From Microbacterium sp. USTB-Y (GTDB lineage: Bacteria > Actinomycetota > Actinomycetes > Actinomycetales > Microbacteriaceae): a DNA stretch of 64,000 nt. The first letter of the stretch is position 1; every line of letters begins with the position of its first letter. Of the stretch, positions 1 to 9,575 are shown piece by piece. The translations under genes were made by a program, and so were the position numbers. The notes below the pieces were generated by a model. It was not told where the DNA came from and did no database searches. It worked only from the letters and a program-made list of their open reading frames with translations. The stretch is from assembly GCF_023703415.1 (NCBI RefSeq), contig NZ_JAGMTU010000003.1:310001-374000 (forward strand), read 5' to 3'.

Positions 1-1132
1 ACACCTGGGCGATGCCGATCCCGTCCACCAGCGCCCCGCCGACGGCCGCCGCCGTCATGATCGCCGCCTGGAAACCCATGACGACCAGGCTCCCGCCCGC
101 CTCGAGACGGTCGGGCATCCGGTGTCCGATCCAGGTGTTCACGATGAGCAGCCAGGAGGCGAAGAAGAAGCCCCAGAGCAGCACGATCGCACCGATCGCG
201 AACAGGGATCCCGACAGCAGGATCAGCAGCAGCACGGTCGCCGCCATCGCGAGCGGCGCGATCACGGCGAGCACGCGGTACGCGCGATCGACGAACATCC
301 CGAACACGATGTTGCCGACGAAGCCGCCGACGCCGAACAGGGCGAGCAGCACGATGACGGTGCTCTCGCCGATCACGGCGCCTCCGTCCTGCACGCGCTC
401 CAGCGCCAGGCGGATGTACGTGTAGGCCAGGAAGTGGCCGAGCACCACGAGCACGTGCCCGACGATGCCGAGCCCGATCCCCGGACGACGAACCGTCTCC
501 ACGAGGGCGGACAGGCGCGCGGCGCCCTCGGCCGGCACCGACGGCAGCAGGATCCGCAGCGCGACCGCGAGCACGGCGGTCGCGCCCGCGGCGATCCCGA
601 AGACGCCGCGCCAGTCGACCGCCTGGCTGAGCAGCACACCCAGCGGAATGCCCGCCACGGTCGCCAGCGTCGTGCCGGCCGTGGTGAACATGACCGCGCG
701 GCCCAGGCGCTCGGGGCCGGCGATCCGCGCGGCGACCGTCACCGACATCGACCAGAACCCGCTGAGCGCGCCGCCGAGCAGCACCCGGGCGAGCAGCAGC
801 AGCGGCAGGCTCGGAGCGACCGCCACGATGACGTTCGACACCGTCGCGCCGACCGCCATCCACACGAGCAGCGAGCGCCGGTCCAGACGCGGCAGCATGA
901 GCCCGATGGTCGGGGCGACGATGAGTCCTGCGAGGGCGGTCACGGTCACCATCTGTCCGGCCTGCCCCGGGGTCACGCCGATCTCCGCGGCGATGTCGGT
1001 GAGCAGACCTCCGGGGAGGAATTCGGCGGTGACGAGCAGGAAGCTCGTCGCCATCATGACGAGCAGCGCGCCGTAGCGCATCGGCTGCGGGCCGACGCCG
1101 GAGGCGAGAGGCACGGGTGCGGTCGTGGTCAT
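1..1132 (-). CDS. MFS transporter, DHA1-type drug exporter (3' end outside window)
   Basis: Reading leftward from the ATG at 1132, an uninterrupted frame of 377 codons runs off the window edge. The protein starts MTTTAPVPLASG and soon enters a hydrophobic helix (GALLVMMATSFLLVTAEF). About eleven further hydrophobic helices follow, with the MFS loop signature between helices 2 and 3 (GLMLPRLDRRSLLV). The family exports drugs or sugars by proton antiport at the cytoplasmic membrane, and the AraJ/Cml-like subfamily fits best. It lies 91 bp downstream of the repeat-rich membrane protein on the same strand, so it may be the last gene of the leftward train. The substrate cannot be predicted. Confidence 0.85.
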   Translation of the reverse strand, partial: MTTTAPVPLASGVGPQPMRYGALLVMMATSFLLVTAEFLPGGLLTDIAAEIGVTPGQAGQMVTVTALAGLIVAPTIGLMLPRLDRRSLLVWMAVGATVSNVIVAVAPSLPLLLLARVLLGGALSGFWSMSVTVAARIAGPERLGRAVMFTTAGTTLATVAGIPLGVLLSQAVDWRGVFGIAAGATAVLAVALRILLPSVPAEGAARLSALVETVRRPGIGLGIVGHVLVVLGHFLAYTYIRLALERVQDGGAVIGESTVIVLLALFGVGGFVGNIVFGMFVDRAYRVLAVIAPLAMAATVLLLILLSGSLFAIGAIVLLWGFFFASWLLIVNTWIGHRMPDRLEAGGSLVVMGFQAAIMTAAAVGGALVDGIGIAQV

Positions 1133-1223
1133 GCTTCCAGCCTTCCGTGCGCGCGACGTCCGCGCCCGATCATGCGTCCGGCCGATCCGACCGATCGTCC
1201 GGATCGCGGTCCCTGTGCCGCGG

Positions 1224-1889
1224 TCAGAAGAGCGGAACCAGGGCCGGGAACGAGGCTGCGGCCACCGGGAACGGCCAGGCGCCGTTCGCGACGAGCACGG
1301 CGATCAGCACGATCGCGCCGATGAGCAGCACCGCCAGGAAGAGGAAGACGAGCGCGACGAGGCCGAAGTATCCGCCGCCGCCTCGTTCCGGAGCAGGCGG
1401 CGGCCCGGGACGCTCGGGCGGCAGCGCGGGGAGCGGAGACAGCCCGTCCGAGGCGGCAGGCGCGGGAGCGGAGTGAGGCGCCGGGGGCGCGATGGCTACG
1501 ACCGCGGGGGGCGGCGCCGTGGGCCCGGGAGCCGGCTCCTCCGGTCCGGGAGCCGACTCGCCGAACAGGGCGGGATCCGGATCCGCGAGGATCGCGGCGA
1601 GACCCGGGGTCTCCTCGGCGGGGGCCGCCTCCTCCGGGGCCGCGAGCAGGTCGGCGAGCGCGGCGCTCTCCTCCGCGGGGGCGATCTCCGGGTCGGCCAG
1701 GAGGCCGGCGAGGCCGGCGCTCTCGGCCGCGGGCGCGTCGGGATCGGGCGCGGACGACGGGCCGGGGTGCGACGCAAGCGGCTCCGGAGCGTCCGATGCG
1801 AGCGGATCCGGCGCGTCCGACGCGAGCGGATCCGGCGCGGCCGACGCGCCCGGGTGCGACGCGAGCGGATCCGTCTCCTCGCCGGACAC
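1224..1889 (-). CDS. Ala/Pro/Asp-rich repeat protein with C-terminal membrane anchor
   Basis: The 221-residue frame starts at GTG (1889), one base after the dcd stop codon, so translation is probably coupled. The N-terminal part (about 165 residues) is low complexity. It contains repeated PDPLASDA units and then three imperfect repeats of the type LADLLAAPEEAAPAEE. Near residues 172-198 a strong hydrophobic helix (GLVALVFLFLAVLLIGAIVL) acts as a membrane anchor, leaving a short tail. I recognise no family. The composition suggests a disordered cytoplasmic or surface tether. High third-position GC and the tight junction to dcd support it being real. Confidence 0.65.
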   Translation of the reverse strand: MSGEETDPLASHPGASAAPDPLASDAPDPLASDAPEPLASHPGPSSAPDPDAPAAESAGLAGLLADPEIAPAEESAALADLLAAPEEAAPAEETPGLAAILADPDPALFGESAPGPEEPAPGPTAPPPAVVAIAPPAPHSAPAPAASDGLSPLPALPPERPGPPPAPERGGGGYFGLVALVFLFLAVLLIGAIVLIAVLVANGAWPFPVAAASFPALVPLF

Positions 1890-1890
1890 G

Positions 1891-2496
1891 TCAGGCCCCC
1901 GTGGACCCCGCGTCGGTGACGCCGACGTCGGTGCGGTGGAAGTTCTGGAAGGAGCGCGACGCCGTGGGCCCGCGCTGCCCCTGGTAACGGTTGCCGTACG
2001 GCCCGGATCCGTAGGGGTTCTCCGCGGGGGACGACAGCTGGAAGAAGCACAGCTGCCCGATCTTCATGCCCGGCCAGAGCTTGATCGGCAGGGTCGCGAC
2101 GTTCGCGAGCTCGAGCGTGACGTGACCGGTGAAGCCCGGGTCGATGAAGCCGGCCGTGGAGTGCGTGATGAGGCCGAGGCGCCCCAGCGAGGACTTGCCC
2201 TCGAGGCGCGCGGCGATGTCGTCCGAGAGCGACACCTGCTCGAAGGTCGCGCCGAGCGCGAACTCGCCCGGATGCAGCACGAACGGCTCGTCCGGGTCCA
2301 CCTCGATCAGCCGGGTCAGCTCGGGCTGGTCCTCCGCCGGGTCGATGAACGGATACTTGTGGTTGTCGAACAGGCGGAAGTAGCGGTCCAGCCGCACGTC
2401 GATGCTCGACGGCTGGATCATCGACGGTTCGAGCGGATCCAGCCCGATCCGCCCCGCGTCCAGCCCCGCCCTGATGTCCCTATCGCTCAGCAGCAC
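1891..2496 (-). CDS. dcd: dCTP deaminase, probably bifunctional dUMP-forming (Dcd-Dut)
   Basis: Converts dCTP toward dUMP for thymidylate synthesis in the cytoplasm. The 201-residue protein begins at GTG with [20 protein letters not shown]. It contains the trimeric dUTPase-fold motifs [20 protein letters not shown] and [18 protein letters not shown], and ends with the nucleotide-closing segment [11 protein letters not shown]. Spacing and the HSTAGFID version of the active site resemble the mycobacterial bifunctional enzyme, which both deaminates and releases pyrophosphate. Bifunctionality is inferred from similarity. It sits 4 bp after the response regulator stop, in the same leftward transcript. 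Confidence 0.95.
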   Translation of the reverse strand: MLLSDRDIRAGLDAGRIGLDPLEPSMIQPSSIDVRLDRYFRLFDNHKYPFIDPAEDQPELTRLIEVDPDEPFVLHPGEFALGATFEQVSLSDDIAARLEGKSSLGRLGLITHSTAGFIDPGFTGHVTLELANVATLPIKLWPGMKIGQLCFFQLSSPAENPYGSGPYGNRYQGQRGPTASRSFQNFHRTDVGVTDAGSTGA

Positions 2497-2500
2497 GGTC

Positions 2501-3214
2501 TCAGCGTAGCCGCTGCGCGTCGGGCGGATCGGTCAGGCCGTTGCGGAACGCGTAGACCACTGCCTGCACGCGATCGCGCATGCCGAGCTTCTGCAGCACC
2601 CGGCCGACGTGCGTCTTGACCGTCGACTCGCTCAGCCACAGCGCCTCCGCGATCTCCGCGTTGGACAGACCCTGCACCAGGGCGTCGAAGACCTCGTGCT
2701 CCCGGTCGGTGAGGACTTCCAGCCGGGCGGCGGCGACGCGTCGATTCTCGGAGCGGGCGCGGAGAGCGGGATCCTCCGCGGCGCGGGCGAGGTCGGTGAA
2801 ACGGCGCAGCAGCTCCGAGGTGACGCGCGGGGCGAGCACCGCGTCCCCCGCGGCGACGGCCCGGACCGCCGCGACGATGTCGTCGGCGTCCGAGTCCTTG
2901 AGGAGGAACCCGCTGGCGCCGGCGTCGATGGCGCCGAACGCATAGGCGTCGAGATCGAAGGTCGTGAGCACGAGCACCCGGGTGCCGTTCCCCGCGCGGA
3001 CGAGTTCCCGCGTGGCGTCGAGGCCGTCCATGCGGGGCATCTGCACGTCCATCAGCACCACGTCCGGCCGGTGCACCCCGGCCAGGGCGACCGCTTCGAT
3101 GCCGTCCTGGGCCTCCCCGACGACCTCGATGTCGGGCTGCGCCGCGAGCACCATCGCGAGCCCCGCGCGGATGAGGGTCTGGTCGTCGGCGATGAGCACC
3201 CGCACGGTTGTCAT
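2501..3214 (-). CDS. LuxR-family (NarL-type) response regulator
   Basis: This 237-residue protein has an N-terminal receiver domain with acidic pocket D10/D11 and phosphoacceptor D56 in [13 protein letters not shown]. The C-terminal LuxR helix-turn-helix lies at about residues 170-232 ([34 protein letters not shown]). Its ATG overlaps the stop of the upstream histidine kinase by 4 bp, so it is the cognate regulator. Since the kinase itself overlaps the RND exporter gene, the likely role is controlling that exporter in response to envelope or drug stress (inference). Confidence 0.95.
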   Translation of the reverse strand: MTTVRVLIADDQTLIRAGLAMVLAAQPDIEVVGEAQDGIEAVALAGVHRPDVVLMDVQMPRMDGLDATRELVRAGNGTRVLVLTTFDLDAYAFGAIDAGASGFLLKDSDADDIVAAVRAVAAGDAVLAPRVTSELLRRFTDLARAAEDPALRARSENRRVAAARLEVLTDREHEVFDALVQGLSNAEIAEALWLSESTVKTHVGRVLQKLGMRDRVQAVVYAFRNGLTDPPDAQRLR

Positions 3215-4521
3215 GAGGCGCTCCGGGGCAGGTCGAGCCGCACCGTCCAGCCGCGGCCGTCCCGCGGACCGGTCTCGAGCGTGCCGCCGTAGAGCGCAGC
3301 CCGCTCGCGCATCCCGAGCAGCCCCCGGCCGACGCGCACCGTCTCCGCAGCAGCGCCCGTGCGCTCGGTGCCCGCCCGCCCGTCGTCGCGGATCTCGGCG
3401 CGGACCGCCGCGGCGTCGATGCTCACCGCCACGGTCACCTCGGTCGGGGCGTCCGCGTGGCGCAGCGCGTTCGTGAGCGACTCCTGAACGACCCGGAACA
3501 CGGTCATCTGCAGCCCCGCCGGGATCTCCTCGGCCTCACCGCCGCCCGAGACTCCTTCGACGGACCGCGGTGCGACGACCACGTCCAGCCGCACCGGCAG
3601 CCCGATCCCCCGGTAGACCTCGGCGAGGCGGGGCAGATCCTCCAGCCCCGTGCCGCTGCGCGAGGGCTCGCGTCCGCTCGGCCGTTCGAGCACCCCGAGC
3701 ACCCGCCGCATCTCGTCGAGAGACGAACGGGCAACCCCGCCGATCTGCCCGACGGCCTCGCGGGCCCGATCCGGATCCGCGTCGAGCACGACCCGGGCCC
3801 CGTCGGCGAGCCGCACGATGACGCTGAGCGAGTGCGACACGATGTCGTGCACGTCCCGCGCGATCCGCGACCGCTCGGCGAGCGCCGCCAGCTGCGCCTC
3901 CTGATCGCGCTCGTGCTCGAGGATCCTGGCCCGCTCGACGAGCGCCGCGACGTAGCGGCGGCGGTTGCCGGCGTTCTGCCCCCACAGCAGCGCCACGAGC
4001 AGCACCAGCAGATCGAAGGCGACATAGGTGAGAGCCGTCTCCAGGCGGCTCTCCGAGCGGCTCACCGGCAGGAGGCCGAAGCCGGTGAGCAGGTGCAGCA
4101 CACCGAGGGCGAGACTGACGGCGTAGGCGATCGCACCGGCGATCCAGGCCCGCGCGACCGTGTCGTAGACGGCGATCGCGAACACCGCGTAGGCGGTCGC
4201 GAACCGCCCCACGTCCAGCGAGAACGGCAGAAGCACCAGCGGCAGCGTCACCGCGACGGCGAACACCAGGACCGGGTTGCGCCGCCGGAACAGCATCATG
4301 AGCGTCGCGATGATCACGACGACGACCAGCCCCAGCCCGAGGCCGAAGGGCGTGGTCGTCCGCGGCGCCGTGGCCGCGGCCGAACCTCCGGGGGCGGCGC
4401 TGAGCATCGGCACCACGGTGAGCACCATCCAGCTCGCCGTCGTCAGCGCGTCCGCCGCACGAGGATGGCGCTGCCAGCGCGACGCGGCCCGGTCCAGGGC
4501 GCGCGCGGAGCCGTCGGTCAC
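3211..4521 (-). CDS. Sensor histidine kinase, HisKA_3 family
   Basis: A 436-residue membrane sensor. The first half holds several hydrophobic helices (for example LGLGLVVVVIIATLMMLF and VFAVAVTLPLVLLPFSL) without a large extracellular domain, as in sensors of membrane stress. The HisKA_3 dimerisation helix carries the phospho-accepting His at about residue 225 (IARDVHDIVSHSL). The C-terminal HATPase domain has the GLLGMRERAALYGGTLETGP motif. It overlaps both neighbours by 4 bp and so is translationally coupled to the exporter upstream and the response regulator downstream. The signal is unknown. Confidence 0.93.
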   Translation of the reverse strand: MTDGSARALDRAASRWQRHPRAADALTTASWMVLTVVPMLSAAPGGSAAATAPRTTTPFGLGLGLVVVVIIATLMMLFRRRNPVLVFAVAVTLPLVLLPFSLDVGRFATAYAVFAIAVYDTVARAWIAGAIAYAVSLALGVLHLLTGFGLLPVSRSESRLETALTYVAFDLLVLLVALLWGQNAGNRRRYVAALVERARILEHERDQEAQLAALAERSRIARDVHDIVSHSLSVIVRLADGARVVLDADPDRAREAVGQIGGVARSSLDEMRRVLGVLERPSGREPSRSGTGLEDLPRLAEVYRGIGLPVRLDVVVAPRSVEGVSGGGEAEEIPAGLQMTVFRVVQESLTNALRHADAPTEVTVAVSIDAAAVRAEIRDDGRAGTERTGAAAETVRVGRGLLGMRERAALYGGTLETGPRDGRGWTVRLDLPRSAS

Positions 4522-7500
4522 GTCGCCAGTCTCCCACGGTCCCCTGACCCGCCGATGCCCCGATCCGCATCGCCCGCGGTCGGCACCTCGGCCGCGTCCG
4601 GCGCCCCGGCGGTCGTCGGCGCCTCCTCGGCGACGGCGGACTCGAACACCTCGACCCCGCCCTCGCGGCGCGCCCGGCGCTCCTCGCGGCGCTCCCTCCT
4701 GCGGCGCCGCCGGTCCCCGCGGCGCTCGTACAGCACGACGAGCGCGGGAACCAGCAGCAGCGTCAGCACCGTGGAGGACACCAGTCCGCCGATCACGACG
4801 ATCGCCAGGGACTTCGAGATGAACGCCCCGCCGCCGGTGACGCCGAGCGCCATCGGGATGAGGGCGAAGATCGTGGCGCAGGCCGTCATGATGATGGGCC
4901 GCAGCCGCAAGCGGGCTCCGTGCACCACCGCGTCGTCGAGATCGGCCCCGTCGCGCCGGTACTCGTTGATGAGGTCGATGAGCACGATGGCGTTGGTCAC
5001 CACGATGCCGATCAGCATCAGCATGCCGATGAGCGCGGGGATCCCGAGGGGCGTCCCCGTCAGCAGCAGACCCGCGATCGCGCCTGTCGCGGCGAACGGC
5101 ACCGAGACGAGCAGCAGGAGCGGCTGCACGAGCGACCGGAACGTGGCGACGAGCACGATGTAGACGAGCGCGATCGCCGCGAGCATCGCCACCCCCAGCT
5201 CGCCGAACGACTGCGCCTGCTCGGTCGCCGCGCCGCCCTCGTCGAGCGTGACGCCCGCGGGCAGGTCGGCCTTCGCGACCGCCGTCTGCACGCCGTACGC
5301 GGCGGTGGACAGGTCGGCGCCCTCGGCGGGCGTCGCCGAGATCGTCACGGCCCGCGCACCGTCGATCCTGGTGATCGTCGCCGGCGCGGCGACGACCTCG
5401 ACGGTGGCGATGTCGCCCACCCGGATCGGCGTCGCCCGCAGATGCTCGAGATCGCGCTGCGCCTGCGTCATCCGATCGGTCTCGGCCTGCTGCCGGGCCC
5501 CGTCGGCGATCGCCGAGCGCGCGGCGGAGATCTGCTCGTCGAGTCCGGTGAGACTCGATTCCGCCCCGGCGACCGCCTGGGTGAGCTGCTGCACGAGCTT
5601 CTGGTACTCGAGCGCGCTGAGCTGACCCTGCGTGGCGGGCTGCGAGTCGGCGGGCGGCGGCGAGGCGAGGAGCGCGGCGAGCTGCTCCCGCAGATCGGCG
5701 AGCTGCCCCGCTCCCGAGGAGCGCGCGTCGTACAGCTCGGAGAGCTGCTGGTCGGCCTTGGCCTCCGCCTCGCGGCGCGCGTCGGAGGACATCGCCTCCT
5801 GCTCGCGCTGCAGCGCGTCGGTGGCATCCTTCTGCGTCTTCTGCGCCTGCAGCGCCGAGATCGGCAGCGGCAGCGCGGCGATCGCCGCCGGGTCGGTCGC
5901 CGACGACTGCGCTCGCAGCACCAGATCCCTGCTCGCCCCGTCGATCGAAACGGAGCCGAGCCGCTCACCCTGCACCGCGGCCGAGATCGCCGAGCCCACG
6001 TCGGCGGACGTGAACCCCTGCGCGGCGGCCCGTGCGGGGTCGACCGCGACCTTGAGCACCGGGAGGTCGGCGGCGAGGTCGCTCGAGACGGTGCCGATCC
6101 CGTCGACCTTGCCGAGCGACTTCGTGAGGGCATCGGCGGCCGCGGCGAGCGCCTTCTCGTCCGGGCTCTTCACGATCACGTCGATCGAGGAGGACGTGGC
6201 CTCCGTCGCCTGGGTCGAGACCGTGATGCGATCGGATCCGGGAAGGCCGGCGACCGCGGACCGGATCCGCTTCAGCACCGCCTTCGGATCCGCATCCTGA
6301 GCGATCACGAGGTCGACGGTCACCGGCGCGCCCTGCTCGCCCGCCGTGGTGCGGTAGGACGCGACGCCGTCGAGCCCGCCCACCTTCTTCTCCAGCGCGG
6401 TCGCCGCGTCGTCCGCGACGGTGAGCGTGGTGTCCAGCGGCATCTTCTGGGTGACGGTGACCGCACGCTCGTCGGCGAAGCTGCCGAGCATGTCGGTCTT
6501 CAGGAACCCGGCCGAGATGAGCGTGCCGGCGAACACCAGCACCGAGACGAGCACGACGGTCACCGGGCGGCGCAGCGCGAACCGCAGCGACGGCAGATAG
6601 GCGCGCTGCATCCGGGTCACGCGCTCGGCGCCGTCGGCGGGCATCGATGCCTCCGCGGTCAGCGCCCCCACGCCGGCCGCCTCGCCCTCCGCGGCCATCG
6701 CGCCCGCGCCGACGGCAGCCCTGCCGGCGCCCCCCGGCCCTTCGGTGGCGTCTCGCGCGTCGTCCGCCGTGCGGAGATCCTCCGCGGCGCCGTCTCGGGC
6801 GCCGCTCTCTGCAGTGCCGTCCTCCGCCGCGACGCCTTCCGCGGCCGCTCCCTCCGCCCTCCGGGCGGGCTTGCGCATGAACCAGTAGGCCAGCACCGGG
6901 ACGATCGTCAGCGAGACGAGCAGCGATGCCAGCAGCGCGATCGTCACCGTCAGCGCGAACGGACGGAACAGCTCGCCCGCCACACCTCCGACGAGGGCCA
7001 CCGGCAGGAACACCGCGACGGTGGTGAGGGTCGACGCCGTCACCGCTCCGGCGACCTGCCGCACCGCCGCCAGCACGTCGGCGGGCGTGAGCCCCGTGGA
7101 TCCGCGCCGGCGCGCGATGTTCTCGATCACGACGATCGAGTCGTCCACCACGCGGCCGACCGCGACGGTGAGCGCCGCGAGCGTGAACACGTTGAAGGAG
7201 AACCCGCCCACGCGCAGCCCGATCACCGCGATGAGGAGGGAGAGCGGGATCGACACCGCCGTGATCACGGTCGCCTTGGGCGAGAGCAGGAACACGAGGA
7301 TGATGAGCACCGCGAAGACGAGGCCGAGACCGCCCTCGACCGCGAGATCGTGCGTGGACTTCTCGATCATCGTGGACTGGTCGAACAGCACCGAGCTCTT
7401 CGCCGCGCCCCCGAGCGTCGGGAGGGCCTTCGCCACGGCGGCGGTGACCGCGTGCGAGACCTGCACGGCGTTCGCCTCGGGGGTCTTCGTGATCGTCAGG

Positions 7501-8336
7501 CTGAGCGCCGGGCGCCCGTCCGCGCGGGAGATCGTGCTCTGCGGGACCGGGGCGAGCTCGACCTTGGCGACGGCCGACAGGGCCACCGGACCCTGCAGCG
7601 TCGGGATCGGGATCGCCGCGATCTGCTCGACCGACGTGCCCTCCTGACCGACCTCGATCGCCATGGTCCGCTTCCCGTCGGTGCTGGTGCCCGCGGGCAC
7701 CACGACGCCCGCGGTGCGCAGCAGCCCGGAGACCGCGGCCGCGTCGATCGAACGCGCGGAGAGCTGGGCGGGGTCCAGCGTCACGAGCACGCGCTGCGGC
7801 GTGCGGCCCGACACCTGCACCGCGCGCACCCCCGGCACGTGCTCGATCGCGGGCACGAGCGTCTTGTCGACCCGGTCGGCGAACGCCTCGAGGTCGCCGT
7901 CGCCGGTGATCGCGAGGCTCTGTACGGGGATGTCGGCCGAGCTTCCGGCGTAGACCTCGGAATGCACGCCGTCGCCCGCCGTCGCGAGGGCCGCGGTCGT
8001 CGCGGACTTCAGGTCCGCGAGGATCTTGGCGTCGTCGCGACCGAACGCCCAGGTCACCGTCACCTGCCCGCTGCCGCTCGAGGTGCTCGCCCGCACCTCG
8101 TCGATCCCGGCCACGGCGCCCAGGGCCCCGGACAGCGGGGCGACCACATCGTGATCGAGCGTCTCGGCCGACGCACCGGGCTTGGTCACCATGACCATCG
8201 CCGCGGGCTGCGACATCGACGGCAGCAGCTCCTGCTTCATGCTCCCGGTCGCCCAGAGGCCGATGCCGACGATGAGCACGGTGAACAGCGCGACGACGGC
8301 ACGGTTGGCGAGGCTGAGACGGGTCAGCAGGGTCAC
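4518..8336 (-). CDS. RND-family efflux transporter with coiled-coil insertion
   Basis: A proton-driven exporter of the AcrB/HAE1 fold, 1272 residues against roughly 1050 usually. It begins MTLLTRLSLANRAVVALFTV. RND helix motifs are visible, including TVAVGRVVDDSIVVIENIAR (helix 4 acidic pair) and the matching C-terminal half (GIVVTNAIVLIDLINEYRR). Two insertions explain the length: an Ala/Gly/Asp/Glu-rich cytoplasmic linker at about residues 489-579, and a Gln/Ala/Glu-rich coiled coil at about 830-965 inside the second extracytoplasmic loop. A Gram-positive host has no TolC-type channel, so the coiled coil may bridge the cell wall or replace an adaptor (inference). It overlaps the kinase gene by 4 bp. 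Confidence 0.9.
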   Translation of the reverse strand: MTLLTRLSLANRAVVALFTVLIVGIGLWATGSMKQELLPSMSQPAAMVMVTKPGASAETLDHDVVAPLSGALGAVAGIDEVRASTSSGSGQVTVTWAFGRDDAKILADLKSATTAALATAGDGVHSEVYAGSSADIPVQSLAITGDGDLEAFADRVDKTLVPAIEHVPGVRAVQVSGRTPQRVLVTLDPAQLSARSIDAAAVSGLLRTAGVVVPAGTSTDGKRTMAIEVGQEGTSVEQIAAIPIPTLQGPVALSAVAKVELAPVPQSTISRADGRPALSLTITKTPEANAVQVSHAVTAAVAKALPTLGGAAKSSVLFDQSTMIEKSTHDLAVEGGLGLVFAVLIILVFLLSPKATVITAVSIPLSLLIAVIGLRVGGFSFNVFTLAALTVAVGRVVDDSIVVIENIARRRGSTGLTPADVLAAVRQVAGAVTASTLTTVAVFLPVALVGGVAGELFRPFALTVTIALLASLLVSLTIVPVLAYWFMRKPARRAEGAAAEGVAAEDGTAESGARDGAAEDLRTADDARDATEGPGGAGRAAVGAGAMAAEGEAAGVGALTAEASMPADGAERVTRMQRAYLPSLRFALRRPVTVVLVSVLVFAGTLISAGFLKTDMLGSFADERAVTVTQKMPLDTTLTVADDAATALEKKVGGLDGVASYRTTAGEQGAPVTVDLVIAQDADPKAVLKRIRSAVAGLPGSDRITVSTQATEATSSSIDVIVKSPDEKALAAAADALTKSLGKVDGIGTVSSDLAADLPVLKVAVDPARAAAQGFTSADVGSAISAAVQGERLGSVSIDGASRDLVLRAQSSATDPAAIAALPLPISALQAQKTQKDATDALQREQEAMSSDARREAEAKADQQLSELYDARSSGAGQLADLREQLAALLASPPPADSQPATQGQLSALEYQKLVQQLTQAVAGAESSLTGLDEQISAARSAIADGARQQAETDRMTQAQRDLEHLRATPIRVGDIATVEVVAAPATITRIDGARAVTISATPAEGADLSTAAYGVQTAVAKADLPAGVTLDEGGAATEQAQSFGELGVAMLAAIALVYIVLVATFRSLVQPLLLLVSVPFAATGAIAGLLLTGTPLGIPALIGMLMLIGIVVTNAIVLIDLINEYRRDGADLDDAVVHGARLRLRPIIMTACATIFALIPMALGVTGGGAFISKSLAIVVIGGLVSSTVLTLLLVPALVVLYERRGDRRRRRRERREERRARREGGVEVFESAVAEEAPTTAGAPDAAEVPTAGDADRGIGGSGDRGRLAT

Positions 8337-8695
8337 GGATCCTCCAGGCGATCACGGGCGGGCGCAGGGCACCACAACTGCCGCGGGCTGCGACGAGCCG
8401 TACCTTCAGCAAACCCGTCACGGGCGGTCCGCCGCATCCGCTTCGGGGAGGATCCACCCCGTCCCGGGGTCGTCCTCAGGTACCACATCCGCAGCTCCGG
8501 CCCCACATCGGGTACCGGTCCCGCCCCGGCTTCGCGCCCTTGCCCGGCCGGCCCCGCTCGGCCCCCCGGCATCCGCATACCCGCCCTGCCCGCACAATTC
8601 AGGCCAGACCCGAGCACCCGGTGCTGGAAGGGCCGGATCCGCCCTCGACCCGCGACCCCAGCCTGAATTGCGCGCCGGGACCACCCTCCAACGGA
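8337..8695. other. Non-coding stretch upstream of the RND operon
   Basis: About 360 bp of GC-rich DNA between the exporter start and the terminator of the ABC permease. I find no convincing gene. It must contain the promoter of the leftward exporter/two-component operon, but no clear -10/-35 pair can be picked out. The only structure seen is a perfect 10-bp inverted repeat listed separately. Confidence 0.6.
8595..8670. repeat. Long-range perfect inverted repeat (10-bp arms)
   Basis: CAATTCAGGC at 8595-8604 is the exact reverse complement of GCCTGAATTG at 8661-8670, with a 56-base spacer. The middle carries a smaller hairpin (GCACCCGGTGC). It could be a regulator site pair or a structured leader of the exporter mRNA. 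Function is unknown. Confidence 0.5.
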
Positions 8696-8736
8696 CGACG
8701 GCGCCCCCTCCGCGCGGTGCGGAAGGGGCGCCGTCG
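8696..8736 (-). terminator. Intrinsic-type hairpin after ABC permease gene
   Basis: The arms at 8696-8713 and 8719-8736 pair over about 17 bp with a five-base loop and one bulge. The hairpin begins 15 bp past the stop of the leftward permease gene. The T-tract on that strand is weak (TCCGTTGG), as is usual in high-GC actinobacteria. Confidence 0.75.
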
Positions 8737-8750
8737 GCGGGACCCGCGGA

Positions 8751-9575
8751 TCAGGCGTCGCGGGAGCGCAGCACCACCCAGGATCCGAGCAGCCCCGCCG
8801 CGACCCAGGCGCCGAGGGTGAGGAACGCGACGCCCGCCGAGAGCGCGGCCGTGTCGCTGGGCAGGATCGCGCTCTGCGCCGCAGAAAGCGGCAGGTAGTT
8901 CGCCGCGTCCAGCACCCACTTCCAGGACTCCCCGCCGAAGGCGAAGAAGTTCGACATGATCGGCAGCACGAACAGCAGGCCGACCGTCGCGGCGATCGCC
9001 CCGGCTCCCGAACGCAGCAGGAAGCCGAACGAGACGCCGATGAGCGCGCACACCGACATGGTCAGGGCGGCGGAGAGCAACGGCAGGATCACCTTGTCCG
9101 GCGTGCCCCACTCGAGGCCCCCGCCGTGGGCGCCGAGGATCGCCGAGACGATCACGGCGGCGACGACGAACATCACGAGCGACGCGAGGAAGAGGAACGC
9201 CGCGAGCACCACCGCCTTCGCGACCAGCACCCGTCCGCGCCGCGGATCCGCGGTGAGCGTCGAGCGGATCATGCCCGTGGAATACTCGCCGGTGACCGCG
9301 ATCGCGCCGAGGATCCCGGCCAGCAGCGCCGTGAACTGGATCGGCATGACCACGGCCGTGATGCCGTTGATCGCTCCGGCCTGCGGACCTGCGGATGACG
9401 ACATGGCGAAGGCGATCAGCGCGGCGATGCCGATCGTCAGGACGGCGGTGATCGCGATGGACCACCAGGTGGACCGCAGCGTGGCGAGCTTGATCCCTTC
9501 GCTGCGCAGCGTGCGCGGCAGGGTCAGCCGGTAGCCGCCCGAGCGGACGGATGCGGTGGGGGCGACGGCGCTCAT
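8751..9575 (-). CDS. ABC-2 type transporter permease
   Basis: This 274-residue membrane protein has six hydrophobic helices, for example STWWSIAITAVLTIGIAAL and FLFLASLVMFVVAAVIVSAI. A cytoplasmic segment, GEYSTGMIRSTLTADPRRGR, is typical of the ABC-2 and NatB-like permeases that work with the adjacent ATPase. Its start overlaps the ATPase stop by 4 bp, so the two form one exporter. The exported substrate (peptide, lipid or drug) is not predictable. Confidence 0.9.
   Translation of the reverse strand: MSAVAPTASVRSGGYRLTLPRTLRSEGIKLATLRSTWWSIAITAVLTIGIAALIAFAMSSSAGPQAGAINGITAVVMPIQFTALLAGILGAIAVTGEYSTGMIRSTLTADPRRGRVLVAKAVVLAAFLFLASLVMFVVAAVIVSAILGAHGGGLEWGTPDKVILPLLSAALTMSVCALIGVSFGFLLRSGAGAIAATVGLLFVLPIMSNFFAFGGESWKWVLDAANYLPLSAAQSAILPSDTAALSAGVAFLTLGAWVAAGLLGSWVVLRSRDA

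Noticed and set aside
122..1324. Long + strand open frame, 400 codons
   Set aside because: It is antisense to the MFS gene, rich in Arg/Gln/His/Asp as expected from shadow translation of high-GC DNA.
4920..8666. 1248-codon + strand open frame opposite the RND gene
   Set aside because: The Arg/Gly/Asp-rich composition has no domains and mirrors the codon pattern of the RND gene; it is a shadow.
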